6,742 bases of DNA from Flavobacteriaceae bacterium (GCA_020435885.1 JAGQYU010000178.1:4336-11077); one strand, 5' to 3'; counted from the stretch's first letter, positions 1 through 6,131 are shown. Made by a program: numbers and translations. The notes: generated by a model not told the origin, from the sequence alone.

Positions 1-518
1 CTGTTCCAGATACCTGGACTTGAAATTGGCTGATTTTCATAGATCTCGGTCATAAATTGCACATTGAATCTAAAGAAATCTATCAACTCACATGCAGAAT
101 CAATCTCCGCTTGAAAAACATTTTTAGACTGCGCTATCATAGTAGCGGCATTTATCCTATCTCTAAAAGGGCCAGCTAATAATTCGGCTGCTTTTAAAAA
201 GATAGCTGCTCTGTCTTGCCAAGGTGTAGCAGCCCATTTTTTACGGGCTTCCAAAGCAGCTTCAACAGCTTCTAAAATGTGTTTCTTTTCTGCTTTATGA
301 TATTGTCCAACAGTATGTTTGTGATCGTGTGGCGGGTGGATAGAAACCGTATCTCCGGTTTTCAATTCCTTGCCTCCAATGTAAAAAGGAATGTCAACGG
401 TTTCGTTGTACATTTTTTTGTAAGTATCTAATAATGATCTGTGTTCCGAACTACCCGGTTTGTAAGCTCTTACGGGTTCGTTTATAGCTTTGGGTACATT
501 ATAAAATCCTGATGCCAT
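1..518 (-). CDS. pruA: L-glutamate gamma-semialdehyde (delta-1-pyrroline-5-carboxylate) dehydrogenase, N-terminal part
   Basis: Only the first 172 codons are present; the 3' part runs off the left edge of the window. The enzyme oxidises glutamate-5-semialdehyde (from P5C) to glutamate with NAD+, the second step of proline breakdown, in the cytoplasm. The translation matches the Bacteroidota PruA type that I recognise: start MASGFYNVPKAINEPVRAY, a PPHDHKHTVGQYH segment near residue 62, an EARKKWAATPW segment near 90, then AAELLAGPFRDRINAATM, the hallmark AQSKNVFQAEIDSACELIDF near 129-148, and ENQPISSPGIWN at the cut end. These belong to the NAD-binding half of the aldehyde dehydrogenase fold; the catalytic Cys and Glu lie outside the window, so activity cannot be judged. 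The start is the only ATG in frame matching the family N-terminus; the bases before it are A-rich (aaataaacataacaa) with no Shine-Dalgarno, usual for this phylum. It is divergent from the NRDE gene. Confidence 0.95.
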   Translation of the reverse strand, partial: MASGFYNVPKAINEPVRAYKPGSSEHRSLLDTYKKMYNETVDIPFYIGGKELKTGDTVSIHPPHDHKHTVGQYHKAEKKHILEAVEAALEARKKWAATPWQDRAAIFLKAAELLAGPFRDRINAATMIAQSKNVFQAEIDSACELIDFFRFNVQFMTEIYENQPISSPGIWN

Positions 519-560
519 TTGTTATGTTTATTTGAATAATTCGACTAAAATTTTATACAT

Positions 561-573
561 CCTCTAAAAGAGG
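561..573 (-). other. Small hairpin in the predicted pruA leader
   Basis: CCTCT (561-565) and AGAGG (569-573) can pair with a 3-nt loop. In the minus-strand transcript it is preceded by a pyrimidine-rich stretch (about 566-582) and lies about 43 nt before the pruA start codon. The tract after it (ataaaatttta) is AT-rich but is not a run of U, so it does not look like an intrinsic terminator. With a 5-bp stem it may be chance. Confidence 0.25.
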
Positions 574-632
574 AAGAAAAAGGAAACCTATTATTGTTAT
601 ATTTTCAATTCAATTATCTGAAAATAAATGTG

Positions 633-640
633 TAGGTTTG
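633..640 (+). promoter_or_regulatory. Candidate promoter of the NRDE-family gene, -7 box TAGGTTTG
   Basis: This is a perfect TAnnTTTG match whose last base lies 35 bp before the ATG at 675, almost the same spacing as the nqrA box and its ATG (36 bp). No TTG is found at the -33 distance; only a weak TTC at 609-611 (21-bp spacer) fits. Expected transcription start is about 646-648, which falls inside the opposed pruA box. Confidence 0.4.
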
Positions 641-645
641 AAGTG

Positions 646-653
646 CAAAGGTA
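646..653 (-). promoter_or_regulatory. Candidate pruA promoter, -7 box TACCTTTG
   Basis: On the minus strand this reads TACCTTTGCAC, a perfect TAnnTTTG match to the Bacteroidota housekeeping -7 element, followed by the C often seen after it. No clear TTG (-33) box is visible at the expected distance. It predicts a start of transcription near 639-641 and an untranslated leader of about 120 nt before the pruA ATG at 518. No closer TAnnTTTG box exists between 519 and 640 on this strand. The call rests on motif match and position only. Confidence 0.55.
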
Positions 654-674
654 CAAATTTTGAACCGATAAATT

Positions 675-1397
675 ATGTGTACAGTAACATATGTCCCACT
701 TTCTGAACGTGATTTTATACTTACATCAAGTAGAGATGTTCCGTTTTCACGGGAAAAGGCTGATTTTCCTAAGAAGGAAGAAAATAATGGCATTAAGTTA
801 TGGTATCCGAAAGACGGTAAAGCAGGTGGAACATGGATAGGTACCAGCAGTAAAAATAGACTCATTTGTTTATTAAATGGAGGGTTTGAGTATCATACAT
901 CCAGAGCTAATTATCGAAAAAGCAGAGGCTTAATTGTAAAGGAATTGCTAAAAAGTGATGATATTAAAATTGCCTTAGAAGAGGTTGATTTAGTTGATAT
1001 TGAGCAGTTTACGTTAATAGTTGTTGATTGGAATGATTCGCTGAAACTTATGGAGTTTGTTTGGGATGGCAGTCAAAAACATCTAAAAGAAATGCCACAG
1101 GAGTTTCATATTTGGTCGTCGTCCACATTATATGATGCTGAAGTTAAAAAACTCCGTAAAGACTGGTTCAAAGATTGGCAACAAAAAAATGACCAATCAC
1201 AAAAAAGTATACTGGAGTTTCATCATGAAGCCGGAATAGGTGATCCGCACTTAGATGTATTGATGAATCGAGGTATGGGAGGTACAGTAAGTATAACTTC
1301 CATTTTGAAAAAAGAAGCATCAATACATTGGCATTATGAAGATGTTAGGAATAGTAATGTTTTACCGCTAAAATTACAGCACAAAAGCCAAAAATGA
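675..1397 (+). CDS. NRDE/TANGO2-family protein
   Basis: A 240-residue protein I assign to the NRDE (TANGO2-like, PF05742) family. Visible hallmarks in order: Met-Cys-Thr at the very N-terminus, a degenerate NRDE motif as Ser19-Arg20-Asp21-Val22 followed by PFSR, the strong GGTWIGTSSKNRLICLLNGG block at 51-70, an SSSTLYD segment at 148-154 matching the family's 'LSN..L' position, and a GGTVSITSI strand at 202-210. The family has an Ntn-hydrolase-like fold in which Cys2, exposed after Met removal, would be the nucleophile; that is family-based inference. Human TANGO2 is linked to heme and lipid handling, but bacterial members have no settled role, so none is assigned. No signal peptide or membrane segment is seen, so it is probably cytoplasmic. 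The start is fixed by Cys2 and by the promoter box 35 bp upstream. Its stop lies 24 bp inside the 3' end of the opposing DUF3667 gene. Confidence 0.88.
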   Translation: MCTVTYVPLSERDFILTSSRDVPFSREKADFPKKEENNGIKLWYPKDGKAGGTWIGTSSKNRLICLLNGGFEYHTSRANYRKSRGLIVKELLKSDDIKIALEEVDLVDIEQFTLIVVDWNDSLKLMEFVWDGSQKHLKEMPQEFHIWSSSTLYDAEVKKLRKDWFKDWQQKNDQSQKSILEFHHEAGIGDPHLDVLMNRGMGGTVSITSILKKEASIHWHYEDVRNSNVLPLKLQHKSQK

Positions 1398-2822
1398 AAT
1401 GATAACGAAGCCTATAATGGCTAATGTTATGTAGATTGTGTTGAGTATAAAAAATTTTATAATTGTTTTTATCCAATGCTGCTCGTAAAAGTTTTGCATG
1501 GCACGCTCTAGATAAAATAAAAATACAGGTATAAATAATGTTGTGCCTATTGCTGTTTTTAAAATTTTATCAAATAGCGTAAAGAAAATCAGTAAAATGA
1601 AGAAAACGGTTTGCACATTAAAAACAAAGACCAAATGCTCAGTATAATTCTTTTTTCCTCTAATATATAATAACGATAAGAACATAGTAAATACAGGGAG
1701 TAAGAAAAATAAAGCTACTGATATTTTAGAGATAATAGTGTCTAAATAGGTTTGTCTAAACTCCTTATCTTTTTTCATTTTATTAAGGTCTTGTGCTTTT
1801 TTGAAATAAAATACATTCCAACGTGTTTTTTTGTAGCCCAATGTGTCTATAGCCTCTAAAGCAGCTGCATTTTCATGGTTGTTATCATACGCCATAAAAT
1901 CGCTTATCCTTTTAAAAAAACCTTGACCAACAATACTTTTTATTAAATCATCTTCAACAGAAATTGTGGCCTTTTCAGGAATTTTATAGGTTATATGTTG
2001 ATTTCTGAAGACCTGAGTAATATAATTTACGGAAAATTCTTTTAGTAGTGATAAGTCTTGAACCTGTTTTATGTTCTCAACTTTTTTACTATTAGTTAAA
2101 TGCTGAATAAATGCCATATTGGATTCAAAAAATACATCAAAAACAGAATCTTTTCTTTGAAGTGAAATCAATGAATCGTTCAGAACTTCTAGAGTATTGG
2201 TTGCTAAAAGAATAGAATCAATATAGCTCTTTGTTTTAAAGATATGATTTTTTAAAAGAGAATCTTTAGGATATTTTTTTATATACTTTTCATAAATGGA
2301 AACAATAGTATCTTTCTTTTTTTGTTGGATGGTGTCATTACTTGGGACACTAAAATTAATATTAAGCCCTTGATTTGCAAGGTTTTTCTCAACTTCTTTT
2401 AGTTGTTTATGAGTTTGTTGCGCAATTGAATCCTTGGTAACTTGATTACTTTCCTCTATCGTAGGATCTGAGAGTTTGTATTCATCCAATGCAGAGAAGA
2501 ATCCTTGCATCAAAAAGAAAATAATAGTAACGTTTAGATATAATTGGAAAGGATTAACATATTTCATCCGTTTACCCTCAATATAATCTTTTGGAACTTT
2601 GCCGGGTTTAAAAAGTAATGGTATAAATGTTTTAAAAAAGCGGCTGTCAAAATTGAAAAATCCGGCAAAAAAATCTGAAATAAACTGCTTTATACTTAGT
2701 GGAAGTTCATCATTTACCTGTCCGCAATTAGAACAACAATTGTCTCTGTGAGACATAGGTTGTCCACAGTTTAAACATTGAATACCTCTCTTTTTTTTGC
2801 TAAAGCGAGTACGGGATTTCAT
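1374..2822 (-). CDS. DUF3667 family zinc-ribbon membrane protein
   Basis: A 482-residue protein of unknown function. Residues 16-33 form a zinc ribbon with Cys16-x2-Cys19 and Cys30-x2-Cys33. They are followed by the family block around 40-92 (a Phe-rich stretch, then LFKPGKVPKDYIEGKRMKYVNPFQLYL), one membrane helix at about 93-112, a long Lys/Asp/Ser-rich segment (113-363), and a C-terminal cluster of about four helices (367-387, 395-415, 423-438, 457-480). This layout is that of Bacteroidota DUF3667 proteins: cytoplasmic zinc ribbon, inner-membrane anchor, soluble loop of unknown side, membrane bundle. The motif YTEHLVFVFNVQ at 393-404 corresponds to a site where, as I recall, many members carry EHLVF followed by L-H-x-H; here the His positions are Asn and Gln. 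The start is needed to keep the zinc ribbon; the next Met is residue 23. It lies 38 bp after apaG and probably shares its transcript. Its 3' end overlaps the NRDE gene tail to tail by 24 bp. Confidence 0.85.
   Translation of the reverse strand: MKSRTRFSKKKRGIQCLNCGQPMSHRDNCCSNCGQVNDELPLSIKQFISDFFAGFFNFDSRFFKTFIPLLFKPGKVPKDYIEGKRMKYVNPFQLYLNVTIIFFLMQGFFSALDEYKLSDPTIEESNQVTKDSIAQQTHKQLKEVEKNLANQGLNINFSVPSNDTIQQKKKDTIVSIYEKYIKKYPKDSLLKNHIFKTKSYIDSILLATNTLEVLNDSLISLQRKDSVFDVFFESNMAFIQHLTNSKKVENIKQVQDLSLLKEFSVNYITQVFRNQHITYKIPEKATISVEDDLIKSIVGQGFFKRISDFMAYDNNHENAAALEAIDTLGYKKTRWNVFYFKKAQDLNKMKKDKEFRQTYLDTIISKISVALFFLLPVFTMFLSLLYIRGKKNYTEHLVFVFNVQTVFFILLIFFTLFDKILKTAIGTTLFIPVFLFYLERAMQNFYEQHWIKTIIKFFILNTIYITLAIIGFVIISFLAFVL
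1402..1430. terminator. Possible stem-loop just after the NRDE stop
   Basis: ATAAC (1402-1406) and GTTAT (1426-1430) flank AGCC (1409-1412) and GGCT (1419-1422), giving a 9-bp stem interrupted by a 2x3 internal loop, with a 6-nt apical loop. It begins 5 bp after the NRDE stop codon and could end or protect that transcript. It lacks a clean downstream U-tract on the plus strand, and it lies within the last membrane-helix codons of the DUF3667 gene, so chance pairing is quite possible. Confidence 0.25.
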
Positions 2823-2823
2823 T

Positions 2824-2893
2824 GCAGGTCAGTTGAAACTGGTCTAAAAATACTAAATTTTTAGTTCAAAATGGCAGGTACAGTCAGTTGAAA
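2824..2893. repeat. Short imperfect direct repeat across the apaG-DUF3667 junction
   Basis: GCAGGT-CAGTTGAAA at 2824-2838 recurs as GCAGGT-acagt-CAGTTGAAA at 2874-2893, identical except for a 5-bp insertion. The right copy encodes the last residues of ApaG (FQLTVPA); the left copy lies in the spacer just before the DUF3667 ATG. It may be the remnant of a small local duplication. Confidence 0.45.
2844..2864. repeat. AT-rich inverted repeat at the apaG stop
   Basis: CTAAAAA (2844-2850) and TTTTTAG (2858-2864) are perfect complements around a 7-nt loop, spanning the apaG stop codon (2861-2863). In the minus-strand transcript the stem is almost all A-U and therefore weak, with no U-tract after it. 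It might slow transcription or mark the apaG end, but in DNA this AT-rich it could be accidental. Confidence 0.25.
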
Positions 2894-3247
2894 AGTAGGA
2901 ATGTACACCTTAATGTTTTTAGTAGTAGAAAAATTGATCATATTAAAGAAACCTTTCATGGCACCGATGGGAGATGTAAGGTTACAATATGAACTGTACG
3001 TATATGATTTTTTTGGAGGAAGAACAGGTTTTTGACCTATAACACCCTCTCCTTCAACTATTTCAGTGTTTTTTAAAGAGTCGAATATTTTCCAATAACG
3101 ACTTATCAACTGTACGGAATCATTACTTTGATTTTCAATGGTAATTTGATAACTAAACGAAAAATATACCCTGTAATTTTGAAAAACGGTGCCTTCAAAA
3201 TTGGTTTTTACAGATATTTTAATGCCGTTTGTTACTTGTTGAACCAT
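2861..3247 (-). CDS. apaG: ApaG family protein
   Basis: A 128-residue protein matching the usual ApaG length (about 125). The family has a single fibronectin-III-like beta sandwich and no catalytic residues. Features seen: N-terminal VTNGIKISVKTNFEG, the YFSFSYQITIENQS strand region at 28-41, VQLISRYWKIFDS at 45-57, and the diagnostic GEGVIGQKPVLPPKKSYTYSSYCNLTSPIGAMKGFF at 66-101. 'Co2+/Mg2+ efflux' naming is traditional; the biochemical function is not established. The frame is open upstream to an ATG at 3295, which would add 16 residues, but I chose the ATG at 3247: the protein then begins at the family position, and a candidate promoter box at 3274-3281 would start the transcript after 3295. 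No Shine-Dalgarno is seen. It lies 76 bp after the Plug gene and 38 bp before DUF3667, all on one strand. Confidence 0.92.
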   Translation of the reverse strand: MVQQVTNGIKISVKTNFEGTVFQNYRVYFSFSYQITIENQSNDSVQLISRYWKIFDSLKNTEIVEGEGVIGQKPVLPPKKSYTYSSYCNLTSPIGAMKGFFNMINFSTTKNIKVYIPTFQLTVPAILN

Positions 3248-3273
3248 AGCAAGATAGTGTGTAATATAGGTTA

Positions 3274-3281
3274 CAAATATA
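3274..3281 (-). promoter_or_regulatory. Candidate apaG promoter, -7 box TATATTTG
   Basis: The minus strand reads TATATTTG, a perfect TAnnTTTG. Expected start is near 3267, giving a leader of about 20 nt to the ATG at 3247. The nearest TTG on this strand (3293-3295) is only 11 bp away, too close for a normal -33 box, so the site is weakly supported. If real, apaG and DUF3667 can be transcribed separately from Plug. Confidence 0.3.
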
Positions 3282-3323
3282 TAAAATTTTGTCAACTTAT
3301 GGTGTAGATGCTTTTTTATGAAT

Positions 3324-4580
3324 TTAGTTGCGTAGATTTTCAGAATTTGTTTTTCCGTAGCCTATAACACTATCATATCTACTGCCGAAAGGTTTGTAGT
3401 AAACCAGTACACTATAGTCGTTTTCAGTTTGATAAAAAGAACCTTCAATAGTATGATTATCTATTTCATCATTGTTTTTTATAACATAGGTGTAGTTATA
3501 AAAACCTTGTTTTAGTAGTAGTTGACCTTCATACAATCCAGATCTTTCATTATATGTTAATTTATTTTCATCAGTAAGTTGCCAGCCATTGAAGTTTCCG
3601 TAGATGTAAACATCATTACCACCTGTATCTGCAAAACTTTCCAGTTTAAAATATACCTGTGAGTAATCTGCTTCGGTGGCATTGTTTTCATCATCAATGG
3701 TTCTGATAACAAAGTTTCCGTTAATATCAGGATTTAATGTGTAGGGTTTACTGCCTCTGGCTTCATCAATATATAAATAGGTGTGGAAAATGTCATCTAG
3801 TTCCACTTTTGCAACATTGTTGGAGGCAGTCCTAATCTGTTTAGTATCAAAGAAAAGAAATTCATTCCCTGCCCAAAAGGATATTTCATCAACATATTTG
3901 TATAAAAGCTGGCTGCCTTTATAAAACTGTGGCTTTAGATTGTCAATTCTAGTATTCCAATCTGTATTTTGATAAATAACAGGTTTAATTTCCATACTGG
4001 GATTGTTGATGTTCAAATTAGGATGGTTAATACTAAACTGTACCGAATGCTTAGTGTTTATGGTAGCTATATCTCTGTTTCTGTGTACGCTAACTCCAAC
4101 ATCTACTAAGGGTTCATAAATAATAAATGGTCTGGAAAAAACAATTCCATTGTTTTCATCTAAAACGGTTAGCATATAATTGCCGCTTATTTTAATTTTT
4201 GTGTATTCATTTGGTAGTTGTAAACGATAATGTGTGTAAGCTTGCAGTGTGTTAAAAGATTCTTCAAAATTGCGTATCCAGTCGGTGTTATAACCATCAA
4301 TATATTCAGTAGAATTTATATTTGAAAGCTCCCAATTGTAGTCATAATGCTCAATTTTATAAGAATATTGGTGTTGATCGGCATTCAGATCGTCAAATTC
4401 TAGTAAAATGGATTGTCCTAATCTCACTATTGGAGCATAATCATTGACTGCTTGAGATCGTAACATTATTGATTTAATATGATCTGGAGGATTGATAGTG
4501 TTTTTATTTTGAGCAGATAGCGATATTGTTAACAGTAACAGTATTGCCGAAATAATTTTTTTAAGAAAGCCTTCCTTCAT
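3324..4580 (-). CDS. Type IX secretion system Plug protein (former DUF5103)
   Basis: A 418-residue exported protein of the DUF5103/T9SS plug family. In Flavobacterium johnsoniae the Plug protein closes the periplasmic mouth of the giant SprA outer-membrane translocon when no PorV/substrate occupies it; that role is transferred here by homology. Residues 1-23 are a Sec signal peptide: Lys2, Lys7 and Lys8, hydrophobic IISAILLLLTISL, then SAQ with likely cleavage before Gln24. There is no lipobox Cys. Recognisable blocks follow: YSYKIEHYDYNWELSNIN (72-89), IDGYNTDWIRNFEESFNT (94-111), SGNYMLTVLDENN (132-144), GNEFLFFDTKQIR (238-250), and a C-terminal beta domain with VYIYGNFNGWQLTDENKLTY (324-343), GLYEGQLLLKQGFYNY (348-363) and SFYQTENDYSVLVYYKPFG (381-399). 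The YGNFNGWQ section resembles early-set/CBM48-like folds. Length is normal for the family and nothing is broken. It is first in a minus-strand trio with apaG and DUF3667 and divergent from nqrA. I find no good promoter box upstream. Confidence 0.9.
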   Translation of the reverse strand: MKEGFLKKIISAILLLLTISLSAQNKNTINPPDHIKSIMLRSQAVNDYAPIVRLGQSILLEFDDLNADQHQYSYKIEHYDYNWELSNINSTEYIDGYNTDWIRNFEESFNTLQAYTHYRLQLPNEYTKIKISGNYMLTVLDENNGIVFSRPFIIYEPLVDVGVSVHRNRDIATINTKHSVQFSINHPNLNINNPSMEIKPVIYQNTDWNTRIDNLKPQFYKGSQLLYKYVDEISFWAGNEFLFFDTKQIRTASNNVAKVELDDIFHTYLYIDEARGSKPYTLNPDINGNFVIRTIDDENNATEADYSQVYFKLESFADTGGNDVYIYGNFNGWQLTDENKLTYNERSGLYEGQLLLKQGFYNYTYVIKNNDEIDNHTIEGSFYQTENDYSVLVYYKPFGSRYDSVIGYGKTNSENLRN

Positions 4581-4712
4581 GGGGATTATGATTTTCAGCA
4601 GTATATCAAAACATATACCACGTATAAATTGTAAAAATAATAAATAGGGAATTACAAGTTGGAAATTGTTTAATTTAGAACGATTATAAATAATAATTTT
4701 CTAAATAAATAG

Positions 4713-4743
4713 TTACATAACACAATCAAAATCTTTAAATTTG
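4713..4743 (+). promoter_or_regulatory. Candidate nqr operon promoter, -7 box TAAATTTG
   Basis: TAAATTTG at 4736-4743 followed by C is a perfect TAnnTTTG box. A TTA at 4713-4715, 20 bp upstream, can serve as a weak -33 (TTG) element. Predicted start is near 4749-4751, leaving a leader of about 30 nt before the nqrA ATG. The rest of the 198-bp divergent region (4581-4712) is AT-rich with no other clear site; no exact box was found for the minus-strand Plug gene. Confidence 0.55.
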
Positions 4744-4778
4744 CAGCGATTTTTTAGACTTAATTTCAAACTCAACAT

Positions 4779-6128
4779 ATGTCTACAGACATTCGTATTA
4801 GAAAAGGCTTAGATATTAAGCTGGTGGGTGAGGCAGAAAAGACAACTTCAGCACTTCCTTTAAGTAGTGTGTTTGCCGTAAAACCTGAAGATTTCCACGG
4901 AATCATTCCCAAATTAAAAGTTAGAGAAAAGGCAGAAGTTAAAGCAGGAGAGGCTATTTTTTACTCAAAAGCTGATGATCGTATATTATTTCCATCGCCG
5001 GTAAGCGGAGAAATAATTGAGATTGTTAGAGGGGCTAAACGCAAAATATTGGAAGTTAAGATTTTAGCTGATAAAGAGCAAAAATTTGCAGATTTTGGCA
5101 AGAAAGATATTTCTGGTTTATCTGCTGATGATATCAAGGCACATTTGTTAGCAAGTGGCTGTTGGCCATTTATAAAACAGCGTCCTTATGATGTTATTGC
5201 TAAACCGGATGACACACCAAAGTCGATTTTTGTTTCGGCGTATGCCAGTGCACCTTTAGCTCCTGATTATAACTATGTGTTGCAAGGTAAGGAAGCTGAA
5301 TTGCAAGTTGCTTTAACAGCATTGTCTAAACTTACTTCCGGTAAGGTTCATGTAAGTGTAAAAGCAGGTTCAAGCTCAGTATTTGACGGACTTCAGAATA
5401 TACAACTGCACAAGGTTTCTGGGCCACATCCAATAGGTAATGTAAGTACACAAATAGCCAACATAGACCCTATCAATAAAGGAGAAAAGGTTTGGGTGGT
5501 AACTCCACAAGATTTAGTTATTATTGGCGAATTACTGTTAACGGGTAAGTTCAACTCAGCAAGAACGGTAGCTTTAACGGGTTCTCATTTCAGTAAACCA
5601 AAATATGTTACAGTACATATAGGTGCTTTGATGAGTGATATAGTTGCCAATGAACTAAAACCTGAAAAGACCAGATTGATCAGTGGTAATGTGCTTACAG
5701 GAAAACAGGTAGGAACTAATGGTTATTTAGGATATTATGATAATCAAATAACAGCTATTCCGGAAGGAGATGATTATGAATTTTTCGGCTGGTTAAAACC
5801 TGTATTTAACAAAATATCTCCATCAAGGGCATTAACTTTTTCTTGGTTATCATCTAATAAGAAATACGATCTAAACACCAATACTAACGGTGAGCATAGA
5901 GCTTTTGTGGTAACCGGGCAATACGAAGAAGTATTTCCGCTGGATATTTATCCAATGCAACTATTAAAAGCTTGTATGTATGAAGATTTAGATGAAATGG
6001 AAAACTTAGGTATGTACGAGGTTGCTCCGGAAGATTTTGCATTGACGGAATTTGTGTGTGTGTCTAAACAACCACATCAAGAAATAATAAGGAAAGGTTT
6101 AGATCTTATGTTAAAAGAAATAGGATAA
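4779..6128 (+). CDS. nqrA: Na+-translocating NADH:quinone reductase subunit A
   Basis: A 449-residue subunit, close to the 446 of Vibrio NqrA. NqrA is the cytoplasmic-side peripheral subunit of the Na+-NQR complex, which passes electrons from NADH to quinone and pumps Na+ out; it carries no cofactor and has been linked to quinone binding. Landmarks: N-terminal DIRIRKGLDIKLVGEAE, a barrel-sandwich (biotinyl/lipoyl-like) region at 40-90 with VKAGEAIFYSKADDRILFPSPVSGEI, then SGCWPFIKQRPYDVIAKPDD (126-145), GPHPIGNVSTQI (215-226), the SLBB-like middle including VTVHIGA and SGNVLTGKQVG (302-312), FSWLSS (354-359), and FPLDIYPMQLLKACMYEDLDEMENLGMYEV (386-415). The C-terminus ends ALTEFVCVSKQPHQEIIRKGLDLMLKEIG, as expected in the family. 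The start matches the conserved N-terminus; there is no Shine-Dalgarno. nqrB follows after 3 bp, so they are co-transcribed. Confidence 0.97.
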   Translation: MSTDIRIRKGLDIKLVGEAEKTTSALPLSSVFAVKPEDFHGIIPKLKVREKAEVKAGEAIFYSKADDRILFPSPVSGEIIEIVRGAKRKILEVKILADKEQKFADFGKKDISGLSADDIKAHLLASGCWPFIKQRPYDVIAKPDDTPKSIFVSAYASAPLAPDYNYVLQGKEAELQVALTALSKLTSGKVHVSVKAGSSSVFDGLQNIQLHKVSGPHPIGNVSTQIANIDPINKGEKVWVVTPQDLVIIGELLLTGKFNSARTVALTGSHFSKPKYVTVHIGALMSDIVANELKPEKTRLISGNVLTGKQVGTNGYLGYYDNQITAIPEGDDYEFFGWLKPVFNKISPSRALTFSWLSSNKKYDLNTNTNGEHRAFVVTGQYEEVFPLDIYPMQLLKACMYEDLDEMENLGMYEVAPEDFALTEFVCVSKQPHQEIIRKGLDLMLKEIG

Positions 6129-6131
6129 GTT

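Noticed and set aside
324..356. His-rich PPHDHKH segment in the minus-strand gene, as a metal-binding motif
   Set aside because: This is a normal part of the Bacteroidota PruA N-terminal region (SPPHDHKH-type), not a separate metal site.
614..865. Minus-strand open frame of 83 codons opposite the NRDE gene start
   Set aside because: It overlaps a well-supported family gene and both candidate promoter boxes, and its translation shows no recognisable domain. It is a shadow of the opposite strand.
2790..2799. Run of eight A on the coding strand near the DUF3667 start, as a possible slippage or phase-variation site
   Set aside because: It encodes a Lys-rich stretch (Ser-Lys-Lys-Lys-Arg), and runs of this length are common by chance in DNA this AT-rich. 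Nothing else suggests switching.
2830..2841. CAGTT-GA-AACTG palindrome before the DUF3667 ATG
   Set aside because: The arms are short with a 2-nt gap that cannot form an RNA loop of normal size. It overlaps the direct repeat already reported.
3248..3295. Upstream ATG extending ApaG by 16 residues
   Set aside because: The extra residues (Ile/Tyr/Thr-rich) are not part of the ApaG fold, and the candidate promoter box lies inside this stretch. The ATG at 3247 fits the family start.
4607..4614. Near-match ATGTTTTG on the minus strand as a Plug promoter
   Set aside because: The TA of TAnnTTTG is not in register, and no TTG lies at the -33 distance (nearest CAA on the plus strand is 40 bp away).
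4663..4676. AAATT-GTTT-AATTT inverted repeat in the nqrA-Plug gap, as a regulator site
   Set aside because: Five A/T pairs in an AT-rich spacer are expected by chance, and there is no second copy.
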